From contig JBGSLW010000290.1 of assembly GCA_041740495.1 (NCBI GenBank), positions 1 to 22,911 on the forward strand: a stretch of DNA of 22,911 nucleotides, read 5' to 3'. The first letter of the stretch is position 1. Each line of letters opens with the position of its first letter. The DNA is from JANMEB01 sp041740495 (GTDB lineage Bacteria; Planctomycetota; Planctomycetia; Pirellulales; Pirellulaceae). The notes beneath the pieces were generated by a model. That model did not search any database and was not told the origin of the DNA. It was given only the letters and a program-made list of their open reading frames with translations. Shown one piece after another: positions 8,152 to 15,390 of the stretch. Made by a program: the position numbers and the translations under genes.

Positions 8152-9662
8152 ATCGAGCCAACGTCTTTTGGTACACGTTCAGCATTTTGGGTGCAGTTTG
8201 TTTGTCGGCGACCCCGCTGCTCCAGGAAGTGACTCGGGCTCAGGAAGTCTCCCCGGCGAAGGACAAGACAGCGGCCCTGGAAGCACCGGCGGCCAAGAAG
8301 CCCGACGGCGGGGATGCCTTGGAAATCAAAACAGGGCCCCTGACGTTGGTCGAAACGCTGAATGCTCGGGTCGAGGCCCAAGCCTCCACCGAAGTCCGTA
8401 CCGATATGGACGCGTGGACCTCCTTGATCGTGGAAAGCGTGATACCGCAAGGGACCGCGGTCAAGGCTGGAGACGTTGTGCTGCGCTTCGAGACCGACAA
8501 GCTGGATGACCAGATCCGTTCGACCGAACAAGACCTGGCGTTGGCGCGGCTCAGCTTGCAGCAAGCGGTCGAAGATCTGGACGTTTATAAAAAGCTGCAT
8601 GCGTTGGACGAACAGTTGGCGGAAACCAAATGGAATCGATTGTTGCAGGACACCAAGTACTTTTTCGATGTGCAACGCAAGCTGTCGGAGAAAGGCGCGG
8701 AGATGCAACGCAAGTCCGCGGAGTACTCGGTCGAGAATGCGGAAGAGGAATTGAAGCAACTGGAGAAGATGTACGAAGAGGACGAGCTGACCGAAGAATC
8801 GGAAGCGATCGTCCTGAAGCGGGCGCAACGGGCGTTGGAGCAAGCTCGATTTTTTCAAGAACGGGCGCTCGCTGACGTCGGTCGGACCTTGGAAGTCGAG
8901 CTCCCGCGGCAAGACGAGAACCAGCGCGAGGCCTTGGAGCGAGGGGAATTGGAGCGGACGCGCGGCAAGATTGCGCACCCAGCGGAACTCAAGAAAAAGG
9001 AACTCGATCTGGCCAAGCAAAAATACGCCGTGGAAAAGCAAGAGCGCGAGTTGGCTAAGTTGCAGGCGGATCTCGAGCGGATGACGCTCAAAGCGCCGGC
9101 CGCAGGTGTGGTCTACTACGGACAATGCAAACGCGGACAGTGGGTGAGCCGCTCCGGCGGAACGTCGCGCATGATCGACGTCGGCGCGACGATTCCCAAG
9201 GATATCGTGATCCTCACCATCGTGTCGTCCGGCCCCGTGCAACTCCGCGCCGATTTGAGCGAGAAGCAGGCGGCGCTGCTCAAAGCCGGCGCAGCGGGGA
9301 TCGCCAAGGCGGCAGCCACCGGCTCCGAGTCGCTCCCCGTCACCGTGAAGTCGGTCGATCCACTCCCCATCGACGAGGGGAAGTACGACGGCGCACTGGA
9401 ATTCGTCAATCCGCCGGGTGGACTATTGGCGGGAATGACCTGCGAAGTCAAAATTCCCGTGTTCCAGGGGACCGACGTGATCATGGTCCCCAAGACCGCT
9501 GTCTTTTCCGACGATAGTGGGATTTCGAATTACGTCTATATCGCCGGCGACGGGACGTCCGATCGCCGCGATGTGATCGTCGGCCGAGCCAACGGCGACG
9601 ATCTGGAGATCGTCTCCGGACTCAAGGCGGGTGAAAAGATCTTGAAGAAAAAGCCGGAATAG
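8148..9662 (+). CDS. HlyD/RND-type membrane fusion (periplasmic adaptor) protein
   Basis: The 504-residue protein has an N-terminal signal or anchor segment (about 6-23). A first lipoyl-like half follows (about 60-117; VIPQGTAVKAGDVVLRFETDKLDDQI). A very long charged coiled-coil hairpin spans about 118-312, and the second lipoyl half starts at LKAPAAGVVYYGQCKRGQWV (314-333). A beta-barrel region follows (366-440, with GLLAGMTCEVKIPV) and then a membrane-proximal domain ending in GLKAGEKIL. This is the standard order of efflux-pump adaptors. No ABC or RND permease or outer-membrane channel is encoded in the window, so its partner is unknown. Start: GAGGGG at 8137-8142 is 5 bases before the ATG, which overlaps the hotdog gene stop. 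Confidence 0.85.
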   Translation: MNRANVFWYTFSILGAVCLSATPLLQEVTRAQEVSPAKDKTAALEAPAAKKPDGGDALEIKTGPLTLVETLNARVEAQASTEVRTDMDAWTSLIVESVIPQGTAVKAGDVVLRFETDKLDDQIRSTEQDLALARLSLQQAVEDLDVYKKLHALDEQLAETKWNRLLQDTKYFFDVQRKLSEKGAEMQRKSAEYSVENAEEELKQLEKMYEEDELTEESEAIVLKRAQRALEQARFFQERALADVGRTLEVELPRQDENQREALERGELERTRGKIAHPAELKKKELDLAKQKYAVEKQERELAKLQADLERMTLKAPAAGVVYYGQCKRGQWVSRSGGTSRMIDVGATIPKDIVILTIVSSGPVQLRADLSEKQAALLKAGAAGIAKAAATGSESLPVTVKSVDPLPIDEGKYDGALEFVNPPGGLLAGMTCEVKIPVFQGTDVIMVPKTAVFSDDSGISNYVYIAGDGTSDRRDVIVGRANGDDLEIVSGLKAGEKILKKKPE

Positions 9663-9677
9663 AAATCAGGCCCGCAA

Positions 9678-9756
9678 CATAGCGCACTGGCGAATAGCGC
9701 ATCAGTGAAACAGCGCATTAGTGAAACAGCGCACTGGCGAAACAGCGGATAAGGGG
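9678..9756. repeat. 16-bp tandem repeat (five degenerate units) between two genes
   Basis: Units begin at 9678, 9693, 9709, 9725 and 9741. The common form is AACAGCGCAxTxGTGA or AACAGCGCACTGGCGA; the first unit is one base shorter. The last unit changes at its end to AAGGGG (9751-9756), which is the likely ribosome binding site of the next gene. The array fills most of the gap between the adaptor gene and the terpene-cyclase-like gene. A related 15-bp array with the same AGCGC core is at 22469-22528. Confidence 0.8.
9751..9756 (+). promoter_or_regulatory. Shine-Dalgarno site AAGGGG that decides the start at 9763
   Basis: AAGGGG lies 6 bases before the ATG at 9763. The same frame is open to a GTG at 9721, but that codon sits inside the tandem repeat and would bury the signal peptide behind 14 extra residues. 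The ATG is preferred. Confidence 0.65.
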
Positions 9757-9762
9757 ATTGCG

Positions 9763-11025
9763 ATGAGGTGTTGCCTTACGTTCCGGCGGATCGTGGTGTC
9801 GGCAGTCTTCGGTTGGTCCGCCGGTTGCAGCGCGTGGGCCGCGGTGCAGGACGAAGCGCCCCAGAAACCGGACGCGACCCAGCGCCAGAAGATCCTGGAC
9901 GACGCTTTTGATTTTTCGCAGGAGCCGCAACTTCCCCAAGTGGATTTGCCGACCGACGACGAGATCCGGCAGGCGATCGATCGCGGCATCGACTTTCTCT
10001 TGTCCCAGCAAAATGAAGATGGCTCGTGGGGAAACTCCGATGAGCAACGGCCGTTTCAAATCTATGCGCCGCTTCCCGGGGCGCATCACGCATTCAAAAC
10101 CGCCGTCACCGGGATGTGTGTTTCGGCATTGATCGAAACCGGCCGCCAGGACTCGACAACGATCCTGGCGATAGAAAAAGGTGACCAGTGGCTCCGCGAA
10201 CATTTGGCACGTCTGAAGCGAGCAACCGGCGATGCGATCTACAACGTCTGGGGGCACGCCTTTTCGATCCAAGCGTTGGTTCGCTTGCACCAGCGGCCGG
10301 GAACCGCCGATTCGACCAAGGACCTCTACCGCCAATTGATCGTCCAGCAAATGGAAATGCTCGATCGTTACGAATCGGTGGACGGGGGGTGGGGGTACTA
10401 CGATTTTCGTTACCAGGCGCGGCAACCCACCAGCGATTCGATCAGTTTCGTAAATGCCACGGTTTTGGTCGCCTTCAAGGAGGCCGAACAGATTGGCGTT
10501 CCGCCGAACGAGCGCACGACGAAACGAGCCATCGCGGCGACCAAGCGGCAGCAGAAGCCTGATTTCACCTACCTGTACGGGGAGTACCTCAAGAACTCCC
10601 CGATGATGGGGATCAACCGCCCGGCAGGTAGCTTGGGCCGGTCCCAGGCCTGCAACGCGGCGCTGCGGATGTGGGGGGACGAAAAAATCACCGATTTAGT
10701 GCTCAAGAATTGGCTCTACCGCTTGTACGTCCGCAACGGCTGGTTGAGCATCGGACGAAAACGACCGATTCCGCACGAGGCGTGGTTTCAAGTCGCCGGG
10801 TACTTTTATTACTACGGCCACTACTACGCCGCGTATTGCATCGAAATGCTTCCCGAGGCGGAGCGGGAGCCGTACCGCCGGCAGTTGGCCCGCATCATCC
10901 TGCAATACCAAGAGCCTGAAGGAGATTGGTGGGACTATCCGATGTACGGCTACCACCGCTCCTACGGGACAGCGTTTTCCCTGATGACACTCGATCGGTG
11001 CCTGCCGGACGCTCCCCCCCAGTGA
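9763..11025 (+). CDS. Exported protein with prenyltransferase/squalene-cyclase-like repeats
   Basis: The 420-residue protein begins with a signal peptide (about 1-27, cleavage likely after AWA). It then shows alpha/alpha-barrel repeats of the terpenoid cyclase/prenyltransferase superfamily: AIDRGIDFLLSQQNEDGSWG (71-90), RYESVDGGWGYYDF (202-215) and LQYQEPEGDWWDYPM (380-394). These are QW-like turns (Q..dGsWg) between helix pairs. I do not see the DXDD acid motif of squalene-hopene cyclases, and the protein is shorter than those enzymes (about 630 residues). It is therefore probably not a hopanoid cyclase; many planctomycetes have exported proteins of this fold with unknown role. It lies 100 bp after the adaptor gene and may share its transcript. 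It converges with the DUF1559 gene, 28 bp away. Confidence 0.75.
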   Translation: MRCCLTFRRIVVSAVFGWSAGCSAWAAVQDEAPQKPDATQRQKILDDAFDFSQEPQLPQVDLPTDDEIRQAIDRGIDFLLSQQNEDGSWGNSDEQRPFQIYAPLPGAHHAFKTAVTGMCVSALIETGRQDSTTILAIEKGDQWLREHLARLKRATGDAIYNVWGHAFSIQALVRLHQRPGTADSTKDLYRQLIVQQMEMLDRYESVDGGWGYYDFRYQARQPTSDSISFVNATVLVAFKEAEQIGVPPNERTTKRAIAATKRQQKPDFTYLYGEYLKNSPMMGINRPAGSLGRSQACNAALRMWGDEKITDLVLKNWLYRLYVRNGWLSIGRKRPIPHEAWFQVAGYFYYYGHYYAAYCIEMLPEAEREPYRRQLARIILQYQEPEGDWWDYPMYGYHRSYGTAFSLMTLDRCLPDAPPQ

Positions 11026-11030
11026 TCAAC

Positions 11031-11045
11031 GCTGAGGCATTCAGC
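11031..11045. terminator. Small hairpin between convergent genes (weak candidate)
   Basis: GCTGA (11031-11035) and TCAGC (11041-11045) can pair around a 5-base loop in the 28-bp gap between two convergent genes. There is no T-tract, so it is at most a weak or factor-dependent termination site. Confidence 0.2.
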
Positions 11046-11053
11046 CCAAGCGA

Positions 11054-12064
11054 CTACCATTCATCACCTAAAATCTCCCGACCGCGGATCGTGCCCAACC
11101 CTCGCCAGATCGCCAGATCGATCGTATCGGCCAGCGGCTTGGTCGAACCGTCCAGAAACGTGACGTTGACCAGGTGTCCGGTGTGGTAGCTTCGCGCGGT
11201 GATCGCAGCGTACGTCGGCTGAGTGGCGCTGCGTCCCTCTTGCGTCGAATTGAAGTCGATATCGTACAACTGCCCGTTGTAGTTGTAAGCGACCTTGGTG
11301 TTCGGTACGAAGACGGTCGTGACCCCCGAGTGATGGACGCGGCCGTCCGGCCATTCGGTGTGTCCAGTGTTGTCGTTGAGATTCGGTCCCAATTTCAGCT
11401 GTCCCGCCATCCCATCGAACGCGGTCGGATCGGTGGGCGGTGTCGGACCCGGATCGGCGGTGTTGCGGATATAGCTGGTGAACGCTTTCACTTCTGCCGC
11501 GCACAACGTGTGGCTGGTTCCATCTGGAATATTCCCCACGCGGCTGTTGACATAGAACGGACCATCCGGCTGCGTCGTGCTGGTTGGATCGTAAACCAGC
11601 CACGACCCCATATTGAATCCGTAGGTTTGCGGATAGACATAGGGATTGCCGCCGTTGACCCGAACCTGATCGTGCAATTCATCGGGACAGACATACACGT
11701 CGACCCGCATCTGCGGGACGCCGGTGACCAGTTGGGCGTCCCAAGCGATTTGCAAGTCAACGACATCGTAGGCGTTCCCCCCTTCGATATACGGCAGCAA
11801 CCTTCCGTGGATCGACCACGATCCGTTGTTCCCGGACAGCACCGTCCCGGGCTCGATCAAGAAGCTGGACGGGAGCCGATTGAACGTGGCCTGGTAGTTT
11901 TGAGCCGCCAGTCCGACCTGTCGCAGCTTATTGAGGCAGGCAGTTCTCCGTGCCGCCTCGCGCACCGCCTGGACTGCGGGCAAGAGCATTCCTAACAGAA
12001 TGCCGATCACCGCGATCACGACCAATAACTCGACCAACGTAAAACCGCCTCGCCGTCTTGTCAT
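11054..12064 (-). CDS. DUF1559 family protein with type IV prepilin-like N-terminus
   Basis: With the chosen start the protein has 336 residues. It begins with the short leader MTRRRGG, then FTLVELLVVIAVIGILLGML. This is a class III prepilin signal: cleavage after Gly7, Phe8 as the new N-terminus, Glu12 as the +5 glutamate, and a hydrophobic helix. The motif LLPAVQAVREAARRTAC (27-43) is the classic start of the DUF1559 family, which is strongly expanded in planctomycetes. The C-terminus has the processing-associated motif in variant form: His294 and Asp305-Gly306 separated by ten residues rather than nine. The product is probably a pseudopilin-like surface protein. The frame stays open to ATGs at 12082 and 12121; these add 6 or 19 residues to the leader and none has a strong ribosome site. 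Confidence 0.88.
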   Translation of the reverse strand: MTRRRGGFTLVELLVVIAVIGILLGMLLPAVQAVREAARRTACLNKLRQVGLAAQNYQATFNRLPSSFLIEPGTVLSGNNGSWSIHGRLLPYIEGGNAYDVVDLQIAWDAQLVTGVPQMRVDVYVCPDELHDQVRVNGGNPYVYPQTYGFNMGSWLVYDPTSTTQPDGPFYVNSRVGNIPDGTSHTLCAAEVKAFTSYIRNTADPGPTPPTDPTAFDGMAGQLKLGPNLNDNTGHTEWPDGRVHHSGVTTVFVPNTKVAYNYNGQLYDIDFNSTQEGRSATQPTYAAITARSYHTGHLVNVTFLDGSTKPLADTIDLAIWRGLGTIRGREILGDEW

Positions 12065-12213
12065 ATTCCAACGCCTATTCATTGGTTTGGTGAAAGCCCA
12101 ACCCATTCCGCAGTCCGACATGGAAAATCATCAGTGCAAAAGGCGGGCCAGCTGGAAAAATTTTCTTTCGCGTCTAACAATGGAAAGTTGATCTGGCTAT
12201 CGAAATCGGGTGT

Positions 12214-12245
12214 CGAAAAATCCGACGCCGGTGTCGGTTTTTTCG
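12214..12245. terminator. Terminator-like hairpin with A-tract and T-tract, orphan between divergent genes
   Basis: Arms 12214-12226 and 12233-12245 pair over 13 positions with one mismatch around a 6-base loop. The core CCGAC/GTCGG is followed on the plus strand by six T (12238-12243) and preceded by five A (12216-12220), so it could terminate in both directions. It does not lie after any gene. GGTGTCG (12209-12215) can instead pair with CGACGCC (12223-12229), which would break the hairpin. This is read by eye; energies were not computed. Confidence 0.45.
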
Positions 12246-12298
12246 CTTCGTGCACTTTGTCCGGTTACCCATGAAGCGTCAATTCCATTACGCTCTCC

Positions 12299-12321
12299 CG
12301 CGGAGTTCCTTGCACTCCGCG
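12299..12321. other. Perfect 8-bp hairpin in the leader of the kinase gene
   Basis: CGCGGAGT (12299-12306) and ACTCCGCG (12314-12321) pair perfectly around a 7-base loop, 69 bases before the kinase ATG. There is no T-tract. It may shape the 5' leader of the kinase mRNA or be a protein binding site. No function can be assigned. Confidence 0.4.
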
Positions 12322-12389
12322 TGCGCGGCTAACGGAGTTGCGACGGCAGCGAGTGTGAAGTTGGTGTTGAGACGCATTGTGACCACTGC

Positions 12390-14021
12390 ATGAAATGGCC
12401 GCCGCGAATTTCGTTGAGGACTCAAGTCCTGGCCCCTGTGGCTGGGGTCTTGGTCTTGACGATTGGCGTGCTAGGTTTCGCAAACGCCTGGTTGGCCGCG
12501 GCGAATCAGCAGCGTGAGATCGAGACGCGTATTCAGACCGCGGCGGCGACGGTTGCGCGAGCGAATTTTCCGTTGACGCCTCCGATCGCCGCCCAGATCA
12601 AGGACCTGGTCGATGCGGACCTTTTGGTCGAGCAGGCGGATGGCCGGATCGTCATGGCCACCGCGCCGCATTTGCCGCACGACGCATTGACCGTCCAGCA
12701 AGTCGCGGTGCTGCAGAAGGGGAGGATCGCGCTTTCGGCGACGGGCGAGTTTTTGCGGGCGTCCGTGTCGGTGCGCGCTCCCGACGGAGCACCGCAGAGA
12801 CTCCATGTATACTATCCCCGATCGAAATTGGCGCAGCTCCGCTGGCAAGCGATCGTACCTGCCGTGGTCGTCGCGGGCTTGGCCTTGGTCTTGGCTGGAA
12901 TTTTCTCGACGTGGTTTGCCGAGCGGATTAGTCGTCCGATTCGGGCGTTGCGCGAAAAGACGCAACAGATCGCTGGGGGAAACTTCCAGCCGATTCGCTT
13001 TGTGCCGCGGGACGACGAGCTAGGAGATTTGGCGGTCGCCGTCAATCAGCTCGCCCAACAACTCGATCGATTCCAGGAAGAAACGCAGCAGGCGGAACGC
13101 AATCGAACGTTGGCCCAACTGGGCGCCAGCCTCGCCCACCAGTTGCGGAATTTTGCCACGGGCGCCCAATTGGCGCTCGATTTGCACGCCGAGCGTTGTC
13201 CGGCGGATTCCGAAAGTTTGCAAATCGCCTTGCGCCAATTGCGAATGATCGAGCAGTACCTGAACAAGTTGCTGCGGTTGGGCGCCGCCGAAAAAACCGA
13301 TTGGCAATTGCTCGATTTGCGGGACAGCGTCGACGATGTCTTGAGTCTGCTGGAACCGCGAGCTCGGCATGCCGGCGTGGCGCTTCGCTGTGCCTTGGCA
13401 GCGGAGCTCCCGCGGATCCGCGGCGATCGAGATGGCTTGCACCAGCTGATCCTGAATTTGATCACGAACGCTATCGAAGAGGCCGCCACCCCATCTCCGA
13501 TCCCCTCCGTGCAGGCCGAACATCCCACCCATTTACCGATCCCCTCCGCGCAGACCGAGCGTACCACCCCAATTCCGATCCCCTCCGTGCAGGCCGAGCA
13601 TCCCACCCCTTTACCGATCCCTTCCGTGCAGGCCGAGCGTACCACCCCATTTCCCTCTCCCCCGCTGCGGGGGAGAGGGCAGGGTGAGGGGGCCGCGGAG
13701 AATCGCGATAACCTTGCCATCGGACCAGCCGTCCACGTCGGCTTGGACGTGGAGTCCGATGGCCGCGTGAGGCTCGTCGTGGCGGATACCGGCCGGGGAC
13801 CCCGCCCCGAGATTTCCGAACGGATGTTCGAGCCGCTGGTCACGGACAAGGCAGATGGCGCCGGTCTGGGTTTGATGATCGCCCAGCGGGTTGTCGAGCA
13901 GCACCACGGGGAAATCACTTGGGTGCGGTACAATGGTTGGACCGAATTTAGAGTCGTGTTTCCTGTTGCCACCGACCCTTCCGGACCATCGCATGCCGAA
14001 CCTGTTGATCGTCGACGATGA
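12390..14021 (+). CDS. Sensor histidine kinase (HAMP, HisKA, HATPase) with an in-frame repeat insertion
   Basis: The 543-residue inner-membrane kinase has two membrane segments (about 14-36 and 153-174) around a periplasmic sensor of about 115 residues. HAMP follows (about 172-225), then the dimerisation/phosphorylation helix with His250 in SLAHQLRN. The HATPase domain has the N box LILNLITNAIEEA (353-365, Asn360), the DTGRG box (466-470) and the glycine-rich GAGLGL (490-495). The residue after the phospho-histidine is Gln rather than Glu/Asp, as I recall for the FleS/FlrB kinases. Between the N box and the strand before DTGRG, residues 368 to about 437 are encoded by a 39-bp tandem repeat and a GC-rich palindrome. 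This is a variable loop in the fold, so activity may survive. The end overlaps the sigma-54 activator gene by 29 bp, its likely partner. No Shine-Dalgarno is visible. Confidence 0.9.
   Translation: MKWPPRISLRTQVLAPVAGVLVLTIGVLGFANAWLAAANQQREIETRIQTAAATVARANFPLTPPIAAQIKDLVDADLLVEQADGRIVMATAPHLPHDALTVQQVAVLQKGRIALSATGEFLRASVSVRAPDGAPQRLHVYYPRSKLAQLRWQAIVPAVVVAGLALVLAGIFSTWFAERISRPIRALREKTQQIAGGNFQPIRFVPRDDELGDLAVAVNQLAQQLDRFQEETQQAERNRTLAQLGASLAHQLRNFATGAQLALDLHAERCPADSESLQIALRQLRMIEQYLNKLLRLGAAEKTDWQLLDLRDSVDDVLSLLEPRARHAGVALRCALAAELPRIRGDRDGLHQLILNLITNAIEEAATPSPIPSVQAEHPTHLPIPSAQTERTTPIPIPSVQAEHPTPLPIPSVQAERTTPFPSPPLRGRGQGEGAAENRDNLAIGPAVHVGLDVESDGRVRLVVADTGRGPRPEISERMFEPLVTDKADGAGLGLMIAQRVVEQHHGEITWVRYNGWTEFRVVFPVATDPSGPSHAEPVDRRR
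13491..13646. repeat. Four 39-bp tandem units inside the kinase gene
   Basis: Units are 13491-13529, 13530-13568, 13569-13607 and 13608-13646. They share the core GATCCCyTCCGyGCAGrCCGA. Units 1 and 3 end in CATCCCACC, units 2 and 4 in CGTACCACC, so the array also has a 78-bp higher order. Each unit adds 13 residues of the type PIPSVQAEHPT or PIPSVQAERTT. Because 39 is a multiple of three, copy-number change keeps the kinase frame. Confidence 0.95.
13653..13692. repeat. REP-like GC-rich palindrome inside the kinase gene
   Basis: CCCTCTCCCCCGC (13653-13665) and its perfect reverse complement (13667-13679) surround a single T, followed by CAGGGTGAGGGGG. This is the widespread intergenic motif style CCCTCACCC..CCCTCTCCC..GGGAGAGGG. 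A degenerate copy in the opposite orientation lies at 19778-19818. Here it is translated as PSPPLRGRGQGEGA and directly abuts the four 39-bp units. Confidence 0.85.
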
Positions 14022-15390
14022 AGAGGCCATCTGTTGGGGTTTGACTCGCATCGGCGAAGAGTTGGGCTGCGCGGTAGCCACAGCGGCCTCGGCCGAAGAA
14101 GCGTTGACCCTGGTTCGCCGACAGGCGTTTGACGCGATTGTCCTGGACGTGCGGATGCCTGGCTTGAGCGGCTTGGAGGCGATGCCGCAATTGCGGTCGA
14201 TCGGCGGCGCCGCGCCCCTGATCTTGATGACCGCCTACGGGGATCTGCAGACCGCGGTGGAAGCGGTCCGCCAAGGCGCGTTCGAGTACGTGGTGAAGCC
14301 GTTCGATCGTGAATCGATTCGGGCGGTTCTGCGGCGGGCGCTCGCGCAACCTGCGGCCGCGTCCCGGCGCGATCCTCCCCCAACGCAATCGGCACAACCG
14401 GTCGCGGGTTTTGTCGGAAATTCGCCCGGCCTGCAACAAGTTTTTTCGCAGGTGGCGCTGGCAGCGGCCTCCGAAGCCAACATCTTGATCTGGGGAGAAA
14501 GCGGAAGCGGCAAGGAGCTGGTCGCGGGAGCGATCCACCGCTACAGCCAGCGCAGCCGCGGACCGTTCATCCCGGCCCACTTGGCGTCGTTCAGCCCGGC
14601 GTTGATCGAAAGCGAGTTGTTCGGCCATGTGCGCGGGGCGTTCACCGGCGCGGAGCAAGCCCGGCCCGGCTTGTTGGTCCAGGCCGATGGCGGCACCCTG
14701 TTTCTGGACGAAGTCGCCGAAATCAGCTTGCCCATCCAAGTCAAACTGCTGCGGGCGATCGAGCAAAAAGTGGTGTACCCGGTCGGAAGTCAACAACCAG
14801 TACAAACCGATTTTCGGGTGATCGCCGCCACCCACCGCGACTTGGAACAGTTGGTGCGATCCGGAGACTTCCGCCACGATCTCTACTTTCGCCTGGCGGC
14901 CTTCCGGATCGATGTGCCACCCCTGCGAGACCGAATGGAAGACATCGCACCCTTGGCCCGGTACTTTCTGGCCACGATCAGCAAGTCCCCCCAGGCGATG
15001 CTCAGCGAAGAGGCCCTTGCCGAACTGGCGAGTCGCCCGTGGTGGGGCAATGTCCGGGAACTTCGCAACGCGATCGAACACGCCGTCATCGTCTCGCGGG
15101 GCGGGCTGATCGGAGTCGAGCATTTACCGCCGCCCCGCCCCCCGATCGAACCGGGACGGGAACCCGCTGGTGAGACTTTGGCCAAGCTGTTGCGGGAATG
15201 GACCGAGTCGCACGTCGGCGGCGGTCAGGCTCCCGGCGAACTGTACGCGGCGCTGCTGCGCCTGGTCGAAGTCCCCGTTTTGGAAACAATGCTCCGCAAA
15301 TTCGCGGGCCAGGTCGCACCGGCCGCCAAGTACCTGGGGCTGCATCGAACCACGCTCCGCAAGAAACTGGAAGAGTACGGGCTACTGTAG
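13993..15390 (+). CDS. NtrC-family sigma-54-dependent response regulator
   Basis: The 465-residue protein has a receiver domain (1-118) with Asp9, Asp10, phospho-acceptor Asp52 (VLDVRMPG), Thr80 and Lys102. The AAA+ domain spans about 138-370: Walker A GESGSGKE (168-175), the sigma-54 contact loop GAFTGA (215-220), Walker B GGTLFLDE (233-240) and FRHDLYFRL (293-301). A Fis-type helix-turn-helix is at about 440-465 (AAKYLGLHRTTLRKKLEEYG). It should activate sigma-54 promoters after phosphorylation by the upstream kinase. The usual segment FvavNCaal is replaced by FIPAHLASFSPA (192-203), a small deviation; core residues look intact. The ATG at 13993 starts exactly before the first receiver strand; the frame extends upstream only into the kinase. 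The genes overlap by 29 bp. Confidence 0.93.
   Translation: MPNLLIVDDEEAICWGLTRIGEELGCAVATAASAEEALTLVRRQAFDAIVLDVRMPGLSGLEAMPQLRSIGGAAPLILMTAYGDLQTAVEAVRQGAFEYVVKPFDRESIRAVLRRALAQPAAASRRDPPPTQSAQPVAGFVGNSPGLQQVFSQVALAAASEANILIWGESGSGKELVAGAIHRYSQRSRGPFIPAHLASFSPALIESELFGHVRGAFTGAEQARPGLLVQADGGTLFLDEVAEISLPIQVKLLRAIEQKVVYPVGSQQPVQTDFRVIAATHRDLEQLVRSGDFRHDLYFRLAAFRIDVPPLRDRMEDIAPLARYFLATISKSPQAMLSEEALAELASRPWWGNVRELRNAIEHAVIVSRGGLIGVEHLPPPRPPIEPGREPAGETLAKLLREWTESHVGGGQAPGELYAALLRLVEVPVLETMLRKFAGQVAPAAKYLGLHRTTLRKKLEEYGLL

Larger units (their letters stand above)
12065..12389. other. Divergent intergenic region between the DUF1559 gene and the kinase
   Basis: These 325 bp separate two divergently transcribed genes; up to 57 bp may belong to a longer DUF1559 leader. 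The region holds a symmetric A/T-flanked hairpin (12214-12245) with a competing upstream pairing, and a second perfect 8-bp hairpin (12299-12321). No convincing sigma-70 or sigma-54 (GG-N10-GC) promoter was identified by eye. Confidence 0.6.

Noticed and set aside
9763..11025. Squalene-hopene cyclase for hopanoid synthesis
   Set aside because: There is no DXDD motif, the protein is about 200 residues too short, it carries a signal peptide, and it has no hopanoid gene neighbours.
13046..14395. Long minus-strand open frame opposite the kinase and regulator
   Set aside because: It mirrors the repeat array and two well-supported genes, and shows no domain.
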